DNA from: CAVPLU01 sp964601325
GTDB lineage: Archaea > Thermoproteota > Bathyarchaeia > 40CM-2-53-6
Reading direction: 5' to 3'
Assembly: GCA_964601325.1 (NCBI GenBank)
Contig: CAZRNA010000084.1
Coordinates: forward strand, 1-6,605
DNA: 6,605 nucleotides
The notes beneath the pieces are model-generated. The model searched no databases, had not been told where the DNA came from, and was given only the letters and a program-made list of their open reading frames with translations. Below, piece after piece: positions 1 through 5,423 of the stretch; position 1 is the stretch's first letter; every line of letters begins with the position of its first letter. The translations under genes were made by a program, and so were the position numbers.

Positions 1-1
1 G

Positions 2-40
2 CACGGGTTCACCCATTTGGCTTCGAGGCGAAACCCGTGA
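2..40 (+). CDS. possible 3' tail of an upstream gene (fragment)
   Basis: A reading frame open from the left edge ends in TGA at 38-40, giving a 12-residue tail ending RRNP. It would overlap the GTG start of the next gene by four bases (GTGA), a junction common in tightly coupled archaeal operons. This is the only support; the tail is too short to name a family, and the other two forward frames are also open across this stretch. If real, the thiolase-fold gene that follows is not the first gene of its operon. Confidence 0.25.
   Translation, partial: HGFTHLASRRNP
25..28 (+). promoter_or_regulatory. ribosome binding site for the GTG start at 37
   Basis: GAGG at 25-28 lies 8 nt before the GTG at 37. 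It helps choose this start, because the frame stays open to the window edge and earlier starts cannot be excluded by a stop codon. The protein beginning here (MKRVAVVAGG) has the usual thiolase N-terminus. Confidence 0.5.
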
Positions 41-1317
41 AAAGAGTGGCGGTAGTTGCCGGTGGAATCTCCAGATATGAAAGACCAAGACATGAGAACC
101 AGGAAGAGATGGTTGCCGAAGCGATGAAGGAGGCACTTGAGGACACCCCAAACCTCTCGATCAAGGACATAGACAACCATGTGTGTTCCTACTTCAGCGA
201 CCATTTTGAGCAACAGCTTGCGTTCTCTTGGATACCGAACGATTACCTTGGCCTTGCTCCCAAGCCCGTTTTCAGGGTCGAGAACGGAGGGGCTGGGCCC
301 GGTACTGCGATCAGGACCGCGTGGGCACTTGTCGCCTCCGGCCTCTCAGACATATGCCTTGTGAGTGGCTTCGAGAAGCAGGGAGAAGTGTCCTCTGCGA
401 AGGCAAATGAATTCATTGCATTGGCGAGTGACACAGATTTCGACTTTTCAGTCGGTGGCTATTACACGGGTTACTACGCTGCGATGGAAGCACGTCACAT
501 GTACCTCTATGGCGAGACAGAAGAGGACCTTGCGATGATTGCCGTAAAGAACCGAAACTACAGCCTAGACAATCCATACGCACAGTGGCCCCTTGAATGT
601 GGAGGAAAGAGGATTACGATTGATGATGTCCTGTCTTCTCGCCTCATTGCCTGGCCTTTGAAAGTCCTTGATTGCTGCCTACTGAGCGAGGGAGCGAGTG
701 TGATCGTGCTGGCATCGCAGAAGTATGCAAAGAAGATCACTGATACGCCCATCTGGATAACCGGAGTCGGGCTTGGAAGCGACATGATGAGACCCGGCGA
801 CCGCCCGGACAACCCTGGTTTTCATGGCATGTTCCCTGCGGACGCCCGGACCTATCCGAAGCATGCAATGAAACCCCGTGAGCCATACCCTGAAATGACA
901 AACTTCGGCGCATGCAAAGTTGCGGCTCGAACGGCGTACAAGATGGCAGGGATCAAGAATCCGTTCAAACAGGTGGACATTGTAGAGATACACGATGCAT
1001 ACGACTCGAGCGAACTTCAAAGCTATGAAGACTTGGACTTCTGCAGGAGAGGCCAGGGCAAGACGCTCATCAGAGAAGGACAGACATATGTCGACGGCGA
1101 CATACCAGTCAACGTGAGCGGCGGACTAGAGGGCTTTGGGCACCCCGTCGGCTCCACTGCAATCGGGCAGACCGTGGAACTCTTCTGGCAAATGAGACAA
1201 GAGATTGGTAAGAAGCACAAGAGTGATGCGACTCAAGTCAAGGGCGCGGAGGTCGGGCTGAACCACAGCCACGCGGGAACAGGAACCGCGATTTCGGTCA
1301 TGATTATGGAGAGGTGA
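37..1317 (+). CDS. thiolase-superfamily protein lacking the nucleophilic cysteine (SCP-x/archaeal type)
   Basis: This 426-residue protein has the thiolase fold of the archaeal/SCP-x subgroup and aligns along its length with the second thiolase of the window. Active thiolases use a cysteine in a CASSG-like motif; here the matching stretch at residues 82-89 reads ENGGAGPG, with Gly85 at the nucleophile position. The later HDCF motif is HDAY (319-322), so a second cysteine is also lost, while the GHP histidine (His369) and the SGG loop are kept. Residues about 253-285 hold a proline-rich insertion of about 26 residues absent from the second copy. Ordinary thiolysis or Claisen condensation through a Cys thioester therefore looks impossible. 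The family offers a precedent: Ltp2, a thiolase-fold aldolase that works with a DUF35 partner. An aldolase/lyase or a structural role is inferred. The DUF35 gene follows directly, with its binding site overlapping this stop codon. Start GTG is supported by GAGG at 25-28 and a GTGA overlap with a possible upstream frame. The fold is sure; the reaction is not. Confidence 0.9.
   Translation: MKRVAVVAGGISRYERPRHENQEEMVAEAMKEALEDTPNLSIKDIDNHVCSYFSDHFEQQLAFSWIPNDYLGLAPKPVFRVENGGAGPGTAIRTAWALVASGLSDICLVSGFEKQGEVSSAKANEFIALASDTDFDFSVGGYYTGYYAAMEARHMYLYGETEEDLAMIAVKNRNYSLDNPYAQWPLECGGKRITIDDVLSSRLIAWPLKVLDCCLLSEGASVIVLASQKYAKKITDTPIWITGVGLGSDMMRPGDRPDNPGFHGMFPADARTYPKHAMKPREPYPEMTNFGACKVAARTAYKMAGIKNPFKQVDIVEIHDAYDSSELQSYEDLDFCRRGQGKTLIREGQTYVDGDIPVNVSGGLEGFGHPVGSTAIGQTVELFWQMRQEIGKKHKSDATQVKGAEVGLNHSHAGTGTAISVMIMER
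1311..1317 (+). promoter_or_regulatory. strong Shine-Dalgarno overlapping the thiolase stop
   Basis: GAGGTGA matches the anti-Shine-Dalgarno core and ends 5 nt before ATG 1323. It includes the TGA stop of the preceding gene, pointing to translational coupling. A GTG at 1314 in the same frame would leave no spacing to any upstream purine-rich site, so ATG 1323 is the better start. Confidence 0.65.
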
Positions 1318-1322
1318 GCGAA

Positions 1323-1991
1323 ATGGAACCTGACAAAGTCATCAAGGAGAAGAAGCCGGACTCGAAGTGGTCAGACTGGGGTAGACTTGGAAAGTGGAAC
1401 GTTGTCGGCTACAAGATCATCGAGGGAAACAAGGGCCCTCGGTCTGACAAACTCCAAAGAGCCCGCTATATGCTCGTGAACAGGCCATGGGACGTAATGT
1501 ATGAACACAGCTATGGACTAGTCTCGAGATTCTTCGAAGCACTCATGGAGAAGAAACTCGTCGGGACAAAGTGTCCAAAATGCGGAGATGTCTTCTGTCC
1601 GCCGAGAGCGCATTGCTGGAGAAACAAGTGCAAGCTGGCCGAGACTGAATGGATAGAGATGCCCATGCACGGCATCCTTCACTGTTTCACGGTTCTCGGT
1701 TTCGCGGGAGAGGCATTTCTCTCTGATCTGCCCTTCATATTGGCGTACGTGAGAGTTGAAGGAGCGAACACACTCATCGCTGGCCGATTAGTGGGAATGA
1801 ATCCAGAAGACGTGGAATGCGATATGAAGGTCAACATCAAGTTTGTTGAACACCCCTCCGGCAACCCAATGGACATCTATTTCGTGCCCGAAGGCCCACC
1901 GCTTAACAGGCGATCCGCAGAGGAAAAGGCGCGGATGCGCACGCAACTTGAACCGATACGCGCTTGGGTTAAGGAGAAATTCAAGAAATAG
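1323..1991 (+). CDS. DUF35 zinc-ribbon/OB-fold protein, partner of the Cys-less thiolase
   Basis: 222 residues from ATG 1323 (225 if GTG 1314 is used). The core is a DUF35 protein: an N-terminal helix with the family-like stretch WDVMYEHSYG followed by RFFEAL, a rubredoxin-like zinc ribbon with cysteines 84, 87, 98 and 103, then an OB-fold beginning near WIEMPMHG. The second knuckle is CxxxxC rather than the usual CxxC. DUF35 proteins bind thiolases and are thought to bind CoA or shuttle acyl-CoA; known pairs are the archaeal acetoacetyl-CoA thiolase complex, BbsA with BbsB, and the ChsH2 domain with Ltp2. This copy is long: about 55 charged residues precede the conserved helix and a lysine/arginine/glutamate-rich tail follows the OB-fold. 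It is coupled to the preceding gene by an overlapping ribosome binding site, so it most likely serves that protein. It is not expected to be catalytic alone. Confidence 0.88.
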   Translation: MEPDKVIKEKKPDSKWSDWGRLGKWNVVGYKIIEGNKGPRSDKLQRARYMLVNRPWDVMYEHSYGLVSRFFEALMEKKLVGTKCPKCGDVFCPPRAHCWRNKCKLAETEWIEMPMHGILHCFTVLGFAGEAFLSDLPFILAYVRVEGANTLIAGRLVGMNPEDVECDMKVNIKFVEHPSGNPMDIYFVPEGPPLNRRSAEEKARMRTQLEPIRAWVKEKFKK

Positions 1992-2020
1992 ATCTCATCC
2001 CAGTTGCCGTCTGCGAGAAG

Positions 2021-2027
2021 CTATAAG
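2021..2027 (+). promoter_or_regulatory. possible TATA-like promoter element before the second thiolase
   Basis: CTATAAG in the 91-nt spacer, preceded by a purine-rich GAGAAG that could act as BRE. An archaeal start about 25 nt downstream would fall near 2050, leaving a leader of about 30 nt before ATG 2083. The match to the archaeal consensus is weak and the gene could equally be read through from upstream. Confidence 0.22.
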
Positions 2028-2082
2028 GCAGATTGAAGCGATAGCCTGCCCGAATCGCAATCGCCCATGGAATCGAAGGATC

Positions 2083-3255
2083 ATGGCAAAGCCACTGGCA
2101 ACTATTGTCTCTGCTGGCGTTTCGAAATTCGGCGCTAGAGAAGGGTTGTATGCTCGCGAACTGTTCGTCGAAGCGGCCTCAGAGGCCTTTGAGAGATGCC
2201 CCAAGCTGTCGCCAAAGAAAGATATCGATGGCTTGTTTGTTGGTCAGATGAGCGAATCATACGAGCACCAAGCGCACGTTGCACCCATGATTAGCGACTG
2301 GGTTGGCCTATTGCCCGCTCCTGCATATCGCACTGAGGCTGCCTGCGCCTCATCAGGAATTGCGATGAGGTGTGCGATTTTTGCGATTCAGTCAGGGATG
2401 CACGATATCGTTCTGGTTGGCGGTGTGGAGAAGATGACGAATCGCCGCACCGCAACAGTGACCGAGAACTTGGGTATGGCCTCTGACTTTCCCTTCGAAC
2501 AATGGCATGGCATCACGTTCCCAGGGGTATTCGGGATGATGGCTACTGCACATATGGCGAAGTATGGAACTACGGAGGAACAGCTCGCGAAAGTTGCTGT
2601 GAAGAACCATGAGAACGGAATGCTGAATCCCAAGGCGCATTTGCAGAAGAAGATAACTGTTAGTGATGTGCTCTCATCGCGACCGGTCGCTTCTCCCCTG
2701 AAACTCTACGACTGCTCGCTGATATCTGACGGCGCAAGTTGCATTGTTCTGGCAAACCCGAAACTCGCGAAGAAATTCACTGATACCCCCGTTCACATCG
2801 TCGGATCAGGCCAAGCACAAGACACCCTCGGCCTATTCGAGAGAGATGATATCACAACCATGAATGTGACGAGGCTTGCCGCAAAGCAGGCCTACGAAAT
2901 GGCGAAGGTCGATGCCAAACACATAGATGTGGCCGAAGTCCACGATTGCTTCACAATTGCCGAGATCATGGCATACGAGGCTTTGGGCTTCTGCAAAGAG
3001 GGGGCAGGAGGAAAGCTCATCGATGAAGGCATTACGAGAATAGGAGGACAAATCCCAGTCAACACCAGTGGAGGATTGAAGGCTAAAGGCCATCCCGTTG
3101 GTGCCACTGGAACTGCTCAAGCTTGCGAAGTATACTTGCAGCTTACTGGTCAGGCAGGAGGGCGGCAAGTGAAAGGCGCAGAGATCGGCCTCACACAGAA
3201 CATTGGCGGATCAGCGTCAACCGCCGTGGTACAGATCTATAGTAGAGGCGACTAG
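2083..3255 (+). CDS. thiolase with intact active site (archaeal acetyl-CoA acetyltransferase/SCP-x type)
   Basis: 390 residues, the normal family length. It should condense two acyl-CoAs, or cleave a 3-oxoacyl-CoA with CoA, through a Cys thioester. Catalytic features are all visible: nucleophile Cys88 in ACASSG, HDCF at 287-290, SGG at 329-331 and GHPVGATG with His337. The C-terminal loop is QNIGGSAS (372-379) in place of the CxGGG of classical bacterial thiolases, as in archaeal and SCP-x types. The frame is open upstream to 1843, but that part overlaps the DUF35 gene and lacks family residues. ATG 2083 gives the expected MAKPLATIVSAGVSKFG start, although its AAGGA (2076-2080) sits only 2 nt away and is not an ideal binding site. 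The DUF35 gene behind it follows after one base, so the two are probably co-translated and form one complex. Acetoacetyl-CoA synthesis or beta-oxidation are both possible; no HMG-CoA synthase is next to it here. Confidence 0.93.
   Translation: MAKPLATIVSAGVSKFGAREGLYARELFVEAASEAFERCPKLSPKKDIDGLFVGQMSESYEHQAHVAPMISDWVGLLPAPAYRTEAACASSGIAMRCAIFAIQSGMHDIVLVGGVEKMTNRRTATVTENLGMASDFPFEQWHGITFPGVFGMMATAHMAKYGTTEEQLAKVAVKNHENGMLNPKAHLQKKITVSDVLSSRPVASPLKLYDCSLISDGASCIVLANPKLAKKFTDTPVHIVGSGQAQDTLGLFERDDITTMNVTRLAAKQAYEMAKVDAKHIDVAEVHDCFTIAEIMAYEALGFCKEGAGGKLIDEGITRIGGQIPVNTSGGLKAKGHPVGATGTAQACEVYLQLTGQAGGRQVKGAEIGLTQNIGGSASTAVVQIYSRGD
3245..3248 (+). promoter_or_regulatory. ribosome binding site for the second DUF35 gene
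   Basis: GAGG inside the last codons of the second thiolase, 8 nt before ATG 3257. It supports this start over an in-frame ATG at 3203, which lies within the thiolase gene and encodes residues unlike the DUF35 family. Confidence 0.5.
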
Positions 3256-3256
3256 A

Positions 3257-3584
3257 ATGACAACCACACTCGCACCCACAATAGAGAATTTCTACAAATT
3301 CTGCGCCGAGAAGAAACTGATGGGAGTTGTATGTGCCAAATGCAAGAAGACCACCGTGCCGCCGCGAAGTCTGTGCCCGCACTGCGGGAGCAGCGACATG
3401 AACTGGACCGAGCTGCCGAGCAAGGGAAAGTTGGTCACCTACACTGTGATACACGTATCGCCTGCCCAGTTCCAAGAGCTAACTCCCTACGCTGTCGGTA
3501 TTGTTGAATTCGCAGAGGGAGTAAGACTCCCTGGAATGATAAGAAACGTCAAGCTCGAGAATCTCAAAATCGGAATGGAACTTC
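3257..3584 (+). CDS. DUF35 zinc-ribbon/OB-fold protein, 3' end lost in the assembly gap (partial)
   Basis: 109 residues are visible before the N run. The order is the compact DUF35 one: N-terminal helix (IENFYKFCAEKKLMG), zinc ribbon with Cys26, Cys29, Cys40 and Cys43 (CxxC-x10-CxxC), then an OB-fold with the strands KGKLVTYTVIHV and YAVGIVEF and the turn LKIGMEL. Family members of this compact form run to about 130-140 residues, so some 20-30 C-terminal residues are probably hidden in the gap. The gene starts one base after the stop of the intact thiolase and is its likely partner, docking on it to shape the CoA site, as in the archaeal thiolase/HMG-CoA synthase complex. It lacks the long N-terminal extension seen in the other DUF35 protein of the window, so the two are not a recent duplication. 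Confidence 0.9.
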
Positions 3585-3684
3585 NNNNNNNNNNNNNNNN
3601 NNNNNNNNNNNNNNNNNNNNNNNNNNNNNNNNNNNNNNNNNNNNNNNNNNNNNNNNNNNNNNNNNNNNNNNNNNNNNNNNNNNN
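3585..3684. other. assembly gap of exactly 100 N
   Basis: A run of exactly 100 N, the conventional placeholder for a gap of unknown size. It removes the 3' ends of two genes that point towards each other. Any reading frame or protein crossing it is artificial. Confidence 0.98.
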
Positions 3685-3929
3685 ATATGATGCATCCCCT
3701 CGCCTCGCTTAGCAAGGAAGGCGGCAACGGTGCTGCTTGGATCAGTTGGTTCAAACAACTCCAACGAGCTCTCTCCGACCTTGAAGCTTGCTACGCGAAT
3801 CTTCTGGTCCTTGACTTCCTTCACAAAAGTAGGTTCAAGACCGAGCGTCGTCTTGAAAGTCTTCAAGGCTTCATCAAGATTCGAAACGGCTACTCCGACA
3901 TGATGTAGGCCTTTGATCAACTTCCACAC
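3685..3929 (-). CDS. mce: methylmalonyl-CoA epimerase, C-terminus lost in the gap (partial)
   Basis: 81 N-terminal residues of a glyoxalase-fold (VOC) protein. Methylmalonyl-CoA epimerase converts the S and R forms of methylmalonyl-CoA, feeding the B12-dependent mutase that makes succinyl-CoA. Family marks are the start LHHVGVAVSNLDEAL with metal-ligand histidine His10, the EVKDQKIRVASF segment with a probable ligand Gln42, SSLELFEPT, and the signature KRGEGMHH with a further ligand histidine (80 or 81). The last ligand, a glutamate near the C-terminus, and about 50 more residues would lie in the gap. I chose GTG 3929 because the family starts at this point; in-frame ATGs at 3947 and 3956 would add 6 or 9 residues. 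The frame is open much further upstream but resembles no known domain. A TATA-like box about 30 nt upstream suggests a leaderless transcript. No mutase gene is in the window. Confidence 0.88.
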
Positions 3930-3935
3930 TGTGCC

Positions 3936-3953
3936 CCCCGTACGCATACGGGG
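3936..3953. repeat. perfect inverted repeat (7-bp arms, 4-nt loop) at the epimerase start
   Basis: CCCCGTA at 3936-3942 and TACGGGG at 3947-3953 are exact reverse complements around CGCA. It can be extended by four more pairs (32-35 with 52-55) if two cytosines bulge and the pairing shifts. It sits between the TATA-like box and the GTG start of the epimerase, where an archaeal repressor would block transcription. If translation starts further upstream it would instead be coding sequence. Confidence 0.5.
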
Positions 3954-3954
3954 C

Positions 3955-3968
3955 ATATTATGTTTCCC
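3955..3968 (-). promoter_or_regulatory. putative BRE/TATA promoter of the epimerase gene
   Basis: Read on the minus strand, GGGAAAC is followed by ATAATAT, a plausible BRE and TATA pair. The TATA-like box starts about 32 nt upstream of GTG 3929, so transcription would begin at or a few bases before the start codon, giving a leaderless mRNA as is common in archaea. Confidence 0.4.
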
Positions 3969-4366
3969 GAACGATTCTGAATGGGAGATCACGCATAGGT
4001 GGTGGGTCGCTACTCTCCTATGAGGACAAGGGTGATTCTGAGACTTGAGGCGAGGTAGACATGGTGAGCTACTATCTCCAATCCGGAACACCGATTCGGA
4101 AGCTTGGCGCCCATACCGTTGGAGCATGTCGTCAATGAATGGTGAATCTAGGCAACAAACCTTCTCCCAGTTCTTGAGATAGTCGATGGATACGCTTCGC
4201 ACGTTGTCAGCAAATACCAAACGGTTCGCTATCAATGTCATCGACAAGATGGGCAATTGCGGACGGTCGACTCCTCGGTGGATGGTTGAATGCGACTGAC
4301 GTACTCAAGCCTAGGCAATCTTTTTTGTATGGTTTCAGAGAGTTGAACTTCGCCGTGTGTCTTAGG
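3969..4366. other. stretch without a convincing gene
   Basis: About 400 nt lie between the epimerase promoter and the DedA gene. I see no tRNA T-loop signature, no tandem repeats and no recognisable protein. A 25-codon frame at 4061-4138 (+) follows a purine-rich GAGGT, but its product resembles nothing. The minus frame that continues upstream of the epimerase is open to about 4256 with no recognisable domain. The right part carries a possible promoter for the membrane protein gene. Confidence 0.55.
4321..4330 (+). promoter_or_regulatory. possible TATA-like element before the DedA gene
   Basis: TTTTTTGTAT is the most T/A-rich stretch in this spacer. A start about 25 nt downstream would lie near 4350, leaving a leader of some 15-25 nt before ATG 4367 or ATG 4376. 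The six-T run could also be read as a terminator, but no + strand gene ends before it. Confidence 0.3.
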
Positions 4367-5380
4367 ATGAGGCGAATGTCCGGGGTCTTGCTAGGATTCC
4401 TATCAGGCTATTCCTGCCTCTTCCTGCTCTCCCTTGTTTTCGTCGTGCCGCATTTTCTTTCGGGAGAAATTGGAGGTTTCCTTCTTCCGCTTCTTTTCGA
4501 GGAAGAACCTGAAGTTCGCCTCGTATTGGCCTTTCTTTTTCCGCTCTTTTGGATCATGATTCCTCTTACGTCTATCGTATTATGCGTGTTCTCTTGGGTT
4601 GCTTACAGCGTCTCGCTGAAGATGATTAGACCATTGCGAGAGCTGACCCGTGCGGGAAGCGCCATACTTCTTGCGGTAAGTGTTTTGCCTGCGCTTCTGG
4701 TGGTCAGGGAGCTGTTGTTTTACTACCCTTTCGGGTTGACGGGCTCTCTCTTAGTGATATATCGCACCCTGAATGGATTTTACTTCGCTTGGCAGAGTTT
4801 GCTTGACCCAGCGTTGATGCTCCGTTGGGGAGGCACATGGGGGGTGCCCGCGGTTATCTTTGTTGAAACAGGCCTCTTCTTCGGTTTCTTTCTCCCCGGT
4901 GACTCGTTGCTGGTTGCTGCCGGAGTTTTGGGGTCCGCTGGTCGGCTGGACCTAATGCTATTGATCCCGTTGACAATCTTGGCAGCCATTGCCGGGGATC
5001 AGCTGAGTTACTTTGTTGGTCACCAATCTGGTGAGGCTCTCGCTAACCGCTTTCAATTCGCACGCACAAACCTCGAGCGTGCAAGCGCATTCTACGCGAA
5101 GCATGGAGGAAAGGCGATTGTGCTGGCACGTTTCGTCCCTGTGATTCGAACATTTGCACCAGCTGTCGCCGGAGCCGCGAGAATGAATTACTTCGCCTTC
5201 GTATCATACAACATTACTGGAGGCATACTGTGGGTCATGAGCATGACGCTGACGGGATACTTTGTCGGAAGCATGATACCTAACATCGCTCAGTATTTGC
5301 AGCTTGTTATCGCGGTCGTCGTGCTCATCTCGGTGGCACCATCAATAATACTCTGGGCTTGGAAACGAAGAAGTAACTGA
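4367..5380 (+). CDS. DedA-family (SNARE-associated/VTT) membrane protein with an extra N-terminal membrane domain
   Basis: 337 residues; typical DedA proteins have about 200. The DedA part covers about residues 148-306. It shows the conserved acidic Glu167 in IFVETG, the re-entrant loop FFLPGDS (174-180), GDQLSYFVGHQSGEALANR (210-228), and the signature ARFVPVIRT with Arg255 and Arg261 followed by AGAARMNYFAF. A closing transmembrane helix (about 308-330) ends in a positive tail, KRRSN. DedA proteins act in the cytoplasmic membrane; some bacterial members move undecaprenyl phosphate or other lipids across it, so a polyprenyl-phosphate or lipid scramblase role is possible here. Residues 1-145 hold about three hydrophobic segments (near 6-30, 51-82 and 98-117), separated by an acidic loop (EEEPEVR) and a basic loop (KMIRPLRELTR), and match no domain I recognise. 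Start choice is open: ATG 4367 or 4376 are likely, while the frame reaches 4235 with residues that do not look like membrane protein. The gene converges on the flippase-like gene after 43 nt. Confidence 0.85.
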   Translation: MRRMSGVLLGFLSGYSCLFLLSLVFVVPHFLSGEIGGFLLPLLFEEEPEVRLVLAFLFPLFWIMIPLTSIVLCVFSWVAYSVSLKMIRPLRELTRAGSAILLAVSVLPALLVVRELLFYYPFGLTGSLLVIYRTLNGFYFAWQSLLDPALMLRWGGTWGVPAVIFVETGLFFGFFLPGDSLLVAAGVLGSAGRLDLMLLIPLTILAAIAGDQLSYFVGHQSGEALANRFQFARTNLERASAFYAKHGGKAIVLARFVPVIRTFAPAVAGAARMNYFAFVSYNITGGILWVMSMTLTGYFVGSMIPNIAQYLQLVIAVVVLISVAPSIILWAWKRRSN

Positions 5381-5423
5381 AGGCGTGGGCTGTCGGATGA
5401 CGTTTGCGCTCATGTTACTCTAG
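5381..5423. other. 43-nt spacer between two convergent genes
   Basis: The stops of the DedA gene (5378-5380, +) and the flippase-like gene (5424-5426, -) face each other here. There is no T-run or clear hairpin in the spacer, so termination of either transcript probably occurs inside the opposite gene or by a signal I cannot see. Confidence 0.6.

Noticed and set aside
1843..2082. An N-terminal extension of 80 residues on the second thiolase
   Set aside because: It overlaps the DUF35 gene for half its length, is rich in Arg and Pro with no family similarity, and thiolases start where ATG 2083 begins.
3203..3256. An earlier ATG for the second DUF35 gene
   Set aside because: It lies inside the thiolase gene; ATG 3257 has GAGG at a good distance and begins with family-like residues.
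3564..3712. Proteins spanning the N run on either strand
   Set aside because: The reading frame across 100 placeholder N has no meaning; both genes must be treated as truncated at the gap.
4061..4138. A 25-codon small gene after a GAGGT site
   Set aside because: There is one purine-rich match only, no recognisable product, and no hydrophobic or repeated pattern that would support a real small protein.
4235..4366. A 44-residue longer start for the DedA protein
   Set aside because: The added residues are not membrane-like, begin at a weak start, and would run through the TATA-like stretch at 4321-4330.
3970..4366. A tRNA or other structured RNA in the spacer
   Set aside because: I looked for the GTTC-A/G-A T-loop signature and flanking acceptor stems on both strands and found only partial matches such as GGTTCGCTATC.
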